This document shows, piece by piece, positions 1 to 5,726 of a stretch of DNA of 7,705 nucleotides. The stretch is from Treponema sp. (GTDB lineage Bacteria; Spirochaetota; Spirochaetia; Treponematales; Breznakiellaceae), in the NCBI GenBank assembly GCA_009780285.1, contig WRAL01000060.1, forward strand, positions 1-7,705. Reading direction: 5' to 3'. The translations under genes were made by a program, and so were the position numbers. Position 1 is the first letter of the stretch, and the number at the start of each line of letters is the position of its first letter. The notes beneath the pieces are model-generated. The model saw only the letters and a program-made list of their open reading frames with translations. It was not told the origin of the DNA and ran no database searches.

Positions 1-812
1 CGCTTGTGGCAAAAGTAAACGGAAAGGCTGCTAAAATTTCCCAGCCCGTAAAAAACGGCGACTTTTTGGAAATATCATGGAACGAAGCCTGCATCGAAAA
101 TTTAATTCCTGAAAATATTTCTTTGAAAATTTTGAACGAGGACGCGCGGACGATCGTCATAAACAAAAGGCAAGGAATGGTCGTCCATCCCGGCGCCGGC
201 AATAGAAGCGGCACTCTTGCGAACGCGCTTCTTTATCGAATGCTTAAGCGCGATTGCGCTCCCCCCGGCGCCCTTGGAATTAGGCCGGGAATCGTTCACC
301 GTCTTGACAAGGACACTTCCGGCGTGATGATCGCAGCCTACGACGAAGAGGCCCATGCCTTTCTTTCCGCGCAGTTTAAATCAAGAAGCGCCAAAAAGAA
401 ATATATCGCGATCGTAAAAGGAATTCCGCCCCAGGCCAAAGCGCGAATAGAAACATGCATCGCCCGCGATCCGCGCGACCGCAAGCGCTTTGCCGTGGCC
501 GCGCGCGGAAAGGCCGCGATCACTTCCTACTCCGTTCTTAAAACATGGCGCTCGCATTCCCTGCTTCTTCTGCGTCCAAAAACCGGGCGGACGCACCAAT
601 TGCGCGTGCATCTGCGCCATATAGGCTGCCCGATTCTAGGCGATCCAATCTACGGCCGGAAAGACACGCTTTTTCCCGATGCCACGCTTATGCTCCACGC
701 GCGCAGCCTCGCGATTGCGCTGCCGAGCGAGCCGGGCGAGCCGAGCGAGTTCAAGGCGCCGGCGCCGCGCCGTTTCGCCGAAATAATCCGCCGGCTTGAC
801 GCAGAGCTGTGA
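1..812 (+). CDS. RluD-family 23S rRNA pseudouridine synthase (5' end missing)
   Basis: This enzyme family isomerises uridine to pseudouridine in rRNA. The reading frame is open to the window edge (first whole codon at base 3), and the first visible residues, around KVNGKAAK and KNGDFLEI, look like the end of an N-terminal S4 RNA-binding domain. The GTG at 6 is therefore probably internal, and the true start lies upstream. Counting that GTG codon as residue 1, the catalytic motif HRLDKDTSG is at 98-106 with Asp101 as the expected nucleophile. The family's second signature, GRTHQLRVHLRHIGCPILGD, is at 194-213. An S4 domain followed by this catalytic core fits the RluD/RluC/RluA group; RluD is most likely, but the target uridines cannot be read from the sequence. 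The 3' end is intact (TGA at 810-812). No terminator is visible in the 42 bp before the next gene remnant. Confidence 0.9.
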   Translation, partial: LVAKVNGKAAKISQPVKNGDFLEISWNEACIENLIPENISLKILNEDARTIVINKRQGMVVHPGAGNRSGTLANALLYRMLKRDCAPPGALGIRPGIVHRLDKDTSGVMIAAYDEEAHAFLSAQFKSRSAKKKYIAIVKGIPPQAKARIETCIARDPRDRKRFAVAARGKAAITSYSVLKTWRSHSLLLLRPKTGRTHQLRVHLRHIGCPILGDPIYGRKDTLFPDATLMLHARSLAIALPSEPGEPSEFKAPAPRRFAEIIRRLDAEL

Positions 813-1589
813 TCAGGCTACGCTAATTCGAATAATGGAAAAGAAGGATTGGCAATGACACAAAACTTGCAGGACATTTTTAGCGCGTGGAACAAAGACA
901 ACGCCTTTTCCGGCGTTTTTGCCCTGTCCGGGCCGGAAGGCGTTTTTTTCCGGCAGTCATGATGCGGACACAGAAACAGAGCCGAAGGGCTTGCGAACAA
1001 TCACGACACGGCTTTTGGCATTGCCTCAGGGATAAAGCTTTTTACGGCCCTGGCTGTCTGCAAACTGATAGACGATAAAAAAATGTCCCTCGATGACAGG
1101 CTTTGCGACTTGCTGCCTGGCCTTAACCTGGGGCAAATTGACAAAAAGGTTACCATTTTCGCTTCTTACCCACACCTCAGGCGTTGCGATTATATTGACG
1201 AGGAGGCCGACGACAGCGTCGAGCGGCTCAAGGCTCTGTACGACAGGCACCCCTGCCATTTATGGGAAGGCTTGAATACTATTTGCAGCTGATCGCGCCC
1301 TTGCCGCCCAAGTTTGAACCCGGCGCGCGGTACTGCTACTCGAATTCCGGCTATGTCCTTTTGGGCCTGGCGCTCGAGGCGGCCAGCGGCCGCGCGTACC
1401 GGCGCTTCGTCCAAGAGAAAATCATCGAGCCATGTGCGCTGCAGCGCACGGGTTTTTGCCGCACGGATTCTCTGCCGGCGAATGCGGCGCAGGGATACAT
1501 GCTGGACGAGGAAACGGGCGAATGGCGCTCGAACATTTATACCTGCGCGTCCGACCTGGACAAAATCTGGAGGGCTATTTTTGACAAAT

Positions 1590-1622
1590 CAACAACCCCG
1601 CCATGAATGGCGGGGTATGTTG
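1590..1622. repeat. Hairpin 1 of the insertion
   Basis: A near-perfect palindrome. ACCCCGCCAT (1595-1604) pairs with ATGGCGGGGT (1607-1616) around a 2-base centre. The stem continues with CAACA (1590-1594) against TGTTG (1618-1622), with one unpaired A at 1617. This gives 15 pairs, seven of them in a solid G/C block. The T-rich bases that follow (TTTT at 1623-1626) mean it could also act as a terminator on the + strand. Confidence 0.8.
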
Positions 1623-1643
1623 TTTTGGTAAGGTATCCGTCTC

Positions 1644-1691
1644 AGGGTTTAATACCTTTTTAACGCCCTAAAGGGCGGGGTATTAAACCCT
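1644..1691. repeat. Hairpin 2 of the insertion, nested palindrome
   Basis: AGGGTTTAATACC (1644-1656) is the exact reverse complement of GGTATTAAACCCT (1679-1691), giving a 13-bp perfect stem. Inside it, CGCCCT (1664-1669) pairs with AGGGCG (1672-1677). The two stems are joined by a 7-base T-rich bulge on the left (1657-1663) and a single G on the right (1678). The right side repeats GGCGGGGTAT (1674-1683), also found in hairpin 1 (1609-1618), so the two hairpins are probably related or recognised by the same factor. Confidence 0.8.
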
Positions 1692-1991
1692 TCGCGGACA
1701 ATAAAATCCTCAGCGCGGAAATGACGCGGTCTTTTTTGCAGGCGCATGTCGCGCGCGACGAAGACGACGAAAGCGAAAGCTACGGACTTGGGGTTTATCG
1801 TTACGAAAGCGGGGACACGCTTTTTTACTTTGCCCTGGGCGGGGATTTCGGGGTGGATTTCTTTACCGCTTTTTTTCCAAGGACGGGGATTGTCGCGTCC
1901 GCGCTTGGCAACACGGATGCCGACACCTTCACTTTGCTGGACGAACTGGCCGGCGCTCTGGCATGAACGCGAGCGCGCCGGCCGATTCGTC

Positions 1992-2258
1992 CTAGGCTTT
2001 CGCCCACCTTTTCAGCTTGGGAAAGCGCGCCGTCATGTCGGCTCGCGCGGCCTCGTCGCTTTCATAGTATTCACGGCAGAACGGGATGCAGGTTTCGATC
2101 ATCTCTTCCATGGTCTCATTCGGGCTGTTGAACGCGCCCTTGGGATAGCAGTGGCAGCAGTAATCCTTGCTCGCGCTTCCGTCGGCTTCCTTGCCGAAGT
2201 CCTCGGGCTTTGTCATCGGCATTGAACAGGACTGGCAAATCGTCATGGTTTCTTGCAT
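1992..2258 (-). CDS. Small putative zinc-ribbon protein
   Basis: An 88-aa cytoplasmic protein of the 'putative zinc ribbon' family (PF12674 type). The N-terminal half has CQSC at 8-11 and a second cysteine group, CCHC, at 34-37, separated by the family-typical PEDFGKEADGS stretch; these should bind one zinc ion. The C-terminal half (ETMEEMIETCIPF and beyond, ending PKLKRWAKA) matches the helical tail of the family, so the protein looks complete. The start is the ATG at 2258: AAAGGAGG lies 5 bp upstream (2264-2271), better placed than for Met5. It is convergent with the decayed hydrolase gene (25-bp gap) and divergent from the polyferredoxin gene. The biochemical role of this family is not known to me; a zinc-dependent regulatory or structural role is only a guess. 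Confidence 0.85.
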   Translation of the reverse strand: MQETMTICQSCSMPMTKPEDFGKEADGSASKDYCCHCYPKGAFNSPNETMEEMIETCIPFCREYYESDEAARADMTARFPKLKRWAKA

Positions 2259-2297
2259 ACATTCCTCCTTTAGCTTTTCGTTGTCGCCAACAGTGGA

Positions 2298-2326
2298 ATG
2301 TTATCACATCCCAAGCAAGTTCGCAA
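2298..2326 (-). promoter_or_regulatory. Possible promoter of the zinc-ribbon gene
   Basis: On the minus strand, TTGCGA (2326-2321) and TAACAT (2303-2298) are separated by 17 bp, each matching 4 of 6 sigma-70 consensus bases. They lie about 40 bp upstream of the ATG. The fit is modest and only positional. Confidence 0.3.
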
Positions 2327-2380
2327 GGGTTTTCTTGGCCTTTTGCCGCTTAATCGTTTTCACTACTAGCAATCCGGGAA

Positions 2381-2409
2381 AACGCGCGCTATAGTCAAGT
2401 AGGCGCGTT
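2381..2409 (+). promoter_or_regulatory. Inverted repeat around a possible -10 box upstream of the polyferredoxin gene
   Basis: AACGCGC (2381-2387) and GCGCGTT (2403-2409) are exact reverse complements, 15 bp apart. Between them is TATAGT (2390-2395), a 5-of-6 match to a -10 box; the hexamer 17 bp upstream (TAGCAA, 2367-2372) is a poor -35. A weak -35 with a palindrome around the -10 is the layout of a regulated promoter, but in GC-rich DNA a 7-bp repeat of this composition may be chance. Confidence 0.3.
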
Positions 2410-2437
2410 GCGGCGCGACTTTTGGGGGAGGTTGGCG

Positions 2438-2851
2438 ATGGGCAAGATTCTTAAATCGGATAATATGAACAAGTGCATCGGCTGTTTTACGTGCCAGCGC
2501 GTTTGCGCGAGCGCTAATCGGCAGAGCTACTCCGACAATGAAAGCGCGATCAAGGTGCGAACGCTCGGAGGGCTTGAAACCGGCCGGTTTATCGCTATTT
2601 ACTGTCTGGCCTGCGACGACGAACGCGCCTGCGCCATTGTCTGTCCGACCGGCGCGCTTCAGGATAGAGCGGGCGGCGGCGTTATCCTTAACGAAAAAAA
2701 ATGCATTGGGTGCAGGAAATGCGCCGATGCCTGCATGGTGAACGCCGTTTTCTTTTCTGGCGAGAACACTCCGCCTATTATCTGCAAGCACTGCGGTATT
2801 TGCGTTAAATACTGTCCGCACAATTGCCTTAGCCTGGAGGAAAATCAATGA
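2438..2851 (+). CDS. Four-cluster 4Fe-4S ferredoxin, electron-transfer partner of AOR
   Basis: A 137-aa soluble electron carrier with sixteen cysteines in four 4Fe-4S motifs: C13/C16/C19/C23, C56/C59/C65/C69, C89/C92/C95/C99 and C116/C119/C122/C126, plus an extra C130. This matches the DmsB/YdhY-type iron-sulfur subunits, in which four clusters form a wire through the protein. It has no Tat or Sec signal, so it should act in the cytoplasm. The ATG at 2438 is chosen because GGGGGAGG (2424-2431) lies 6 bp upstream; an in-frame TTG at 2408 has no such site. Its last bases overlap the AOR start (ATGA, 2848-2851), a strong sign of translational coupling. The likely role is passing electrons between the AOR active site and a ferredoxin or other acceptor. 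It is shorter than YdhY-like proteins of about 200 aa, having little beyond the cluster motifs. Confidence 0.9.
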   Translation: MGKILKSDNMNKCIGCFTCQRVCASANRQSYSDNESAIKVRTLGGLETGRFIAIYCLACDDERACAIVCPTGALQDRAGGGVILNEKKCIGCRKCADACMVNAVFFSGENTPPIICKHCGICVKYCPHNCLSLEENQ

Positions 2852-4602
2852 TTAACGAAAAGCACATAAAGGTTCTTTACATTGATCTTGGAACGCGCAA
2901 GGTCAGAGTTGAATTGCGCGAGGATCTGTTTGAATACTTGGGCGGGGTCGGCGTGGCCTCAAAGCTGCTTTTGGAAAACATGAACCCTGAGGCGCAGCCC
3001 CTGGATCCAAGCCAGCCTATTGTTTTTGCCATCGGCGCTTTAAGCTCGGTCTTTCCCGTAGTTTCAAAAACCGTGGCGATGTTCGTTTCGCCGGTTACCG
3101 GCGAGCTAGGCGAATCTTACGCCGGGGGCCGGCTTGCGTACACGATGTTTAACGCCGGGCTGGATGCAATCGTGATTACAGGCCAGGCGAAATTCCCTTG
3201 CTACATTTCCATCAACAATAATCTTATCGACATTATCGACGCGCGCGCTTTCTGGGGGCTTACGGCGGACAGGCTTGGCCAGTTCATCCGCACCCTCGGC
3301 GCAGGAAGCGGCAAAAGATCGATCATCCGCATCGGGCCGGCCGGGGAAAATCTTTGCAAAATCGCCAACGTGAACGTCGATACCTACAGGCATTTTGGGC
3401 GGATGGGCCTTGGCGCGGTTTTTGGCAGCAAAAAACTCAAGGCGATACAGATTACCGGCGACGGCAGCAAGAAGGCCTCGGATCCGAAAAAATACTTCGC
3501 CGCCTATAACGAAATTTACAAGCGCGTTACGACCACGCCTATCATGTCGAAGTACCACGACCTGGGAACGCCGATAAACGTGAACGTTCTTAACAATATA
3601 GGAGCCTTGCCCACGCGCAATCTGAAACAGGCTTCTTTTGAGGGCGCCGAGGAAATAAGCGGCGAGGCTTTCGCCGACCACAATCTGATTCGCAAGATGG
3701 CTTGCAGCGGCTGTCCGGTGGGCTGCGTTCACATTGGCCAGGTTCGCAGGGAATTCGACAAGGGCCATGAGTACGAGATTTTGCACGTCGCCTACGACTA
3801 CGAGCTTATCGCCACGCTGGGATCGTACCTGGGAATCAGCGACAGGAACGCCATTCTCGAACTGATCGAAGCCGTCGAGGAATACGGCCTTGACGCGGTT
3901 TCCGGCGGAATCTGCCTTGGATACGCGACGGAATGCCTTGAAAAAGGCATTATAACGAAAGAGCAGACTATCGTGGATCTTGCCTTCGGCGACAAGGACG
4001 GGTATCTGAGCGCGATTAAGTACATGGCGACCAAGGCCAACGATTTTTACGCCGCGCTTTCCGACGGCGTTCATGTCGCGTCGAACAGGTACGGCGGCAG
4101 GGAATGCGCGCTTTCGATCGCCAAGAACGAGATGCCGGCCTATCACACAGGCTACGGCGCGATAGTCGGCTACGCATGCGGCGCGCGGCACAGCCATCTT
4201 TGCAACGGCGGCTATTCGCTGGATCAGGGCCGCAAAAACCTTGACAACGCGCAACTGGTAAACGATTTGTTCGAAGAGGAGATCAAGCGCTGCGTTCTCA
4301 ATTCCCTCGTGATCTGCCTTTTCGCCAGAAACGTCTACGACAACGAGACGATAATAAAGGCCTTGGACGTGATAGGAATAACCGGCTACACGGACGAAAA
4401 GCTCGGCGAGCTTGGCAGGAAAATTTACAAGGTAAAATTGCAGATCAAGGAAAAGCTGGGCTTCGATCTTACCGACGTTCAGATCTCCAAGCGCGTCTTT
4501 CAGACTCCGGCGATGGGCGAAATGCTCAACAAAAATGTCGTGAGGGAAATGATCGCGATGTTTGACGAAAAGAACAAGGCGCTAGTGGCCGAAAAAAGCT
4601 AG
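2848..4602 (+). CDS. Aldehyde:ferredoxin oxidoreductase family enzyme (W/Mo-bis-pterin)
   Basis: A 584-aa protein, close to full family length (about 600 aa). AOR-family enzymes oxidise aldehydes to acids, or the reverse, at a tungsten or molybdenum bis-pyranopterin site, using ferredoxin-level electrons in the cytoplasm. The N-terminal domain (about 1-205) has EYLGGVGVASKLL, SPVTGELGESYAGG and GRMGLGAVFGSKKLKA, the pterin-binding signatures. The 4Fe-4S ligands are C286, C289 and C293 (CSGCPVGC), with C490 as the expected fourth. Probable active-site counterparts are the acidic residues in HEYE (307-310) and H448/H450 in CGARHSH. YGLDAVSGG (346-354) matches the family's second pterin loop. 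Before C490 the sequence is NSLVIC, where many relatives have DxxGLC. With the polyferredoxin directly upstream, the arrangement resembles E. coli YdhY/YdhV and AorA/AorB more than the stand-alone archaeal AORs. The ribosome site GGAGG (2836-2840) is 7 bp upstream. The substrate is not predictable. Confidence 0.92.
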   Translation: MINEKHIKVLYIDLGTRKVRVELREDLFEYLGGVGVASKLLLENMNPEAQPLDPSQPIVFAIGALSSVFPVVSKTVAMFVSPVTGELGESYAGGRLAYTMFNAGLDAIVITGQAKFPCYISINNNLIDIIDARAFWGLTADRLGQFIRTLGAGSGKRSIIRIGPAGENLCKIANVNVDTYRHFGRMGLGAVFGSKKLKAIQITGDGSKKASDPKKYFAAYNEIYKRVTTTPIMSKYHDLGTPINVNVLNNIGALPTRNLKQASFEGAEEISGEAFADHNLIRKMACSGCPVGCVHIGQVRREFDKGHEYEILHVAYDYELIATLGSYLGISDRNAILELIEAVEEYGLDAVSGGICLGYATECLEKGIITKEQTIVDLAFGDKDGYLSAIKYMATKANDFYAALSDGVHVASNRYGGRECALSIAKNEMPAYHTGYGAIVGYACGARHSHLCNGGYSLDQGRKNLDNAQLVNDLFEEEIKRCVLNSLVICLFARNVYDNETIIKALDVIGITGYTDEKLGELGRKIYKVKLQIKEKLGFDLTDVQISKRVFQTPAMGEMLNKNVVREMIAMFDEKNKALVAEKS

Positions 4603-4627
4603 AAAAGCGCGTGGGATGGAAACCGCC

Positions 4628-4657
4628 CCACGGCGCGCCTAAAAAGACGCGCCGTGG
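4628..4657. terminator. Hairpin between convergent AOR and flgM genes
   Basis: CCACGGCGCG (4628-4637) pairs perfectly with CGCGCCGTGG (4648-4657) around a 10-base A-rich loop. It lies 25 bp after the AOR stop and 39 bp after the flgM stop, the expected place for a shared bidirectional terminator. Neither side has a long T run (only GGTTTCC on the minus strand), so termination efficiency is uncertain. Confidence 0.5.
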
Positions 4658-4696
4658 CCCAAATCCGGCAGATCCAAGCTTTGCGGCCGGAATTCC

Positions 4697-4978
4697 CTAC
4701 AGCCCGAACGAATCTAGGATCCTATCCGCAGTGGCGGCGATTTTCGCGTTTACGTACGCCGGATCGTTGATTTGCGCCTGCAGCGCGAGAATTCTGGCGC
4801 CGTCCAAAGTTTCGGACGCTTTGGCAAGCTCCGTGGCCTGATAGATTTCCGCCAAGTCTCTAGCCTTGTTGGAAACATCGATGGAATCGAGCGTTCCATC
4901 TCCCCTAACCTGATCAGCCTTGCCTGCCTTGCTATCCATTTGGACGGAACTCAATTGACTTACCCTGTCGATCATCAT
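4697..4978 (-). CDS. flgM: FlgM-like anti-sigma-28 factor
   Basis: A 93-aa protein. FlgM binds and holds the flagellar sigma factor FliA (sigma-28) until the hook-basal body is finished, when FlgM is exported. The N-terminal third is polar and probably disordered (MMIDRVSQLSS and on), as expected for an exported anti-sigma factor. The C-terminal two thirds fit the family's sigma-binding helices: DVSNKARDLAEIYQATELAK (34-53), then ARILALQAQI (61-70) and AATADRILDS (81-90), with the characteristic DPAYVNAKI linker. AGGAAGG lies 5 bp before the first ATG (8 bp before the second), so either Met can serve. It follows rsmI with a 43-bp gap on the same strand and no terminator between, so cotranscription is likely. 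No other flagellar gene is in the window. The family call rests on motif pattern and length. Confidence 0.78.
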   Translation of the reverse strand: MMIDRVSQLSSVQMDSKAGKADQVRGDGTLDSIDVSNKARDLAEIYQATELAKASETLDGARILALQAQINDPAYVNAKIAATADRILDSFGL

Positions 4979-5021
4979 GATAACCTTCCTGCTACTATAA
5001 TCGGCGCTTTTGCGCCCTTTG

Positions 5022-5708
5022 TTAACCGGAATCTGCCTGTTTTCCGGAAATCAGCACCGAAAATTCGCCAATCTGCTCGCCACGGGCCGTAAGCTCGGCC
5101 AATACCTCCGCGGCCGACCCGCGAATGTACTCCTCGTGGACTTTTGTCATCTCCCGCCCTATACAAGTATAGCGCGAATTATCGATTTCGGCAATATCGG
5201 CGAGCAATTTAAGCACTCGAAAGGGCGATTCGTAAATAACCGACGCCGCGTCCATCGCCAAAAGCTCCCGAAGCCGAGCCCTCCTCTTTCCGGGCTTGGG
5301 CGACAAAAAGCCCTCGAAAACCACCGTCTTGTCCCGAGCGCCGGAAACGCTCAAGAGGGCGGCAAAGGCGCTGGGCCCCGGAATGGGAATAACCTTGTGC
5401 GCGGCCCGCGCCGCAGCCCGCGCAAGGGCCGCGCCGGGATCGCTCAAGGCCGGAGTGCCGGCGTCGCTGCAATACGCCACGTCCAGCCCCTGATCCAGCG
5501 CCTCGATAACCTTCAGCGCCGCCCTGTCCTCGTTCTGGGCGCGGCAGGAAAGCATCTTCACGCGAAGGCCCAGATGGCTGAGCAGCTTTAGCGTGCGCCT
5601 GGTATCCTCGCAGGCCACGAGCGAAACGCTTTTAAGAATCTCCGCCGCACGGAAGCTGATATCGCCCAAATTTCCTATGGGCGTGCCGATAATGTAAAGA
5701 GTTGCCAC
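5022..5708 (-). CDS. rsmI: 16S rRNA (cytidine-1402-2'-O)-methyltransferase
   Basis: RsmI uses S-adenosylmethionine to 2'-O-methylate C1402 in the decoding centre of 16S rRNA. Its signatures are all present in order: GTPIGNLGD (8-16), CEDTR (33-37), SDAGTPALSDPG (81-92), PGPSA (110-114), FEGFL (131-135), YESPFR (159-164) and GREMTKVHEE (184-193). At 228 aa it is about 55 residues shorter than the E. coli protein: it ends just after the catalytic TP-methylase fold, without the extra C-terminal domain. The start is GTG at 5706-5708, giving VATLYIIGTP; the frame upstream offers no ATG, GTG or TTG before a stop. No Shine-Dalgarno sequence is visible ahead of this GTG (the preceding bases are CTTTCCCC), which is unusual here. 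The divergent neighbour begins only 18 bp away, so the rsmI promoter must lie inside that gene. Confidence 0.93.
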   Translation of the reverse strand: MATLYIIGTPIGNLGDISFRAAEILKSVSLVACEDTRRTLKLLSHLGLRVKMLSCRAQNEDRAALKVIEALDQGLDVAYCSDAGTPALSDPGAALARAAARAAHKVIPIPGPSAFAALLSVSGARDKTVVFEGFLSPKPGKRRARLRELLAMDAASVIYESPFRVLKLLADIAEIDNSRYTCIGREMTKVHEEYIRGSAAEVLAELTARGEQIGEFSVLISGKQADSG

Positions 5709-5726
5709 GGGGAAAGCATAAACAAT

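Larger units (their letters stand above)
1583..1700. mobile_element. Small hairpin-rich insertion, possible non-autonomous element
   Basis: The serine hydrolase frame is interrupted between the codons for RAIF and those for NKILSAEMTR by an extra 111-114 bp that has no counterpart in the family and codes for nothing. Both flanks remain in the same frame, so the insert length is a multiple of three. Exact ends are uncertain. A GACA occurs on both sides (1583-1586 and 1697-1700), which could be a short target duplication or chance; alternatively the insertion follows the T run at 1578-1582 with no duplication. The insert contains two palindromes, listed separately, which share the 10-mer GGCGGGGTAT. 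Palindromes near both ends with little or no target duplication resemble IS200/IS605-derived passenger elements, but a REP-like or MITE-like repeat is equally possible. No transposase gene is in the window. Confidence 0.55.
855..1966 (+). pseudogene. Decayed serine hydrolase (beta-lactamase/class C-like) gene
   Basis: The pieces, joined across frames, make one PF00144-type serine hydrolase. It opens at ATG 855 after an AAGGA ribosome site (MTQNLQDIF). Still visible are the S-x-x-K active-site motif (IASGIK, 1020-1037), LLTHTSGV (1162-1185), YSNSGY (near 1335-1352) and a C-terminal part ending at TGA 1964. Damage, in order: an in-frame TGA at 960; a frame change near 1159-1162; a change back near 1187; a one-base loss near 1265; a direct jump from SNIY to TCASDLD near 1538-1543, where relatives normally have about a dozen glycine-rich residues; and an inserted hairpin element at about 1583-1700 carrying stops at 1604 and 1661. 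With several independent lesions, sequencing error is unlikely to explain all of them. Intact relatives would be cytoplasmic or exported esterase/peptidase-like enzymes; I see no signal peptide, and the substrate is unknown. Confidence 0.85.

Noticed and set aside
1159..1190. Programmed ribosomal frameshifting to rescue the serine hydrolase
   Set aside because: There is no slippery heptamer with a downstream structure at this site, and other frame changes, a stop codon and an insertion would also need rescue.
1083..1606. Separate small genes within the serine hydrolase remnant
   Set aside because: The pieces join into one family in order (SxxK, LLTHTSG, YSN, C-terminus) and change frame inside conserved motifs, so they are fragments of one broken gene.
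1590..1691. A CRISPR array or riboswitch in the hairpin block
   Set aside because: There are only two non-identical palindromes without regular repeat-spacer units, and the block sits inside a coding frame, not ahead of a gene.
2408..2437. TTG at 2408 as the polyferredoxin start
   Set aside because: It has no ribosome site, while ATG 2438 has GGGGGAGG at ideal spacing and the family normally begins just before the first cysteine motif.
2366..2848. 160-codon minus-strand frame opposite the polyferredoxin gene
   Set aside because: It is antisense to a gene with sixteen ordered cluster cysteines, with no ribosome site and no family-like content.
3106..4254. 382-codon open frame on the minus strand inside the AOR gene
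   Set aside because: It lies wholly antisense to a strongly supported AOR-family gene, its translation has no recognisable domain and is Arg/Ala/Val-rich, and GC-rich codon bias commonly leaves such a frame open.
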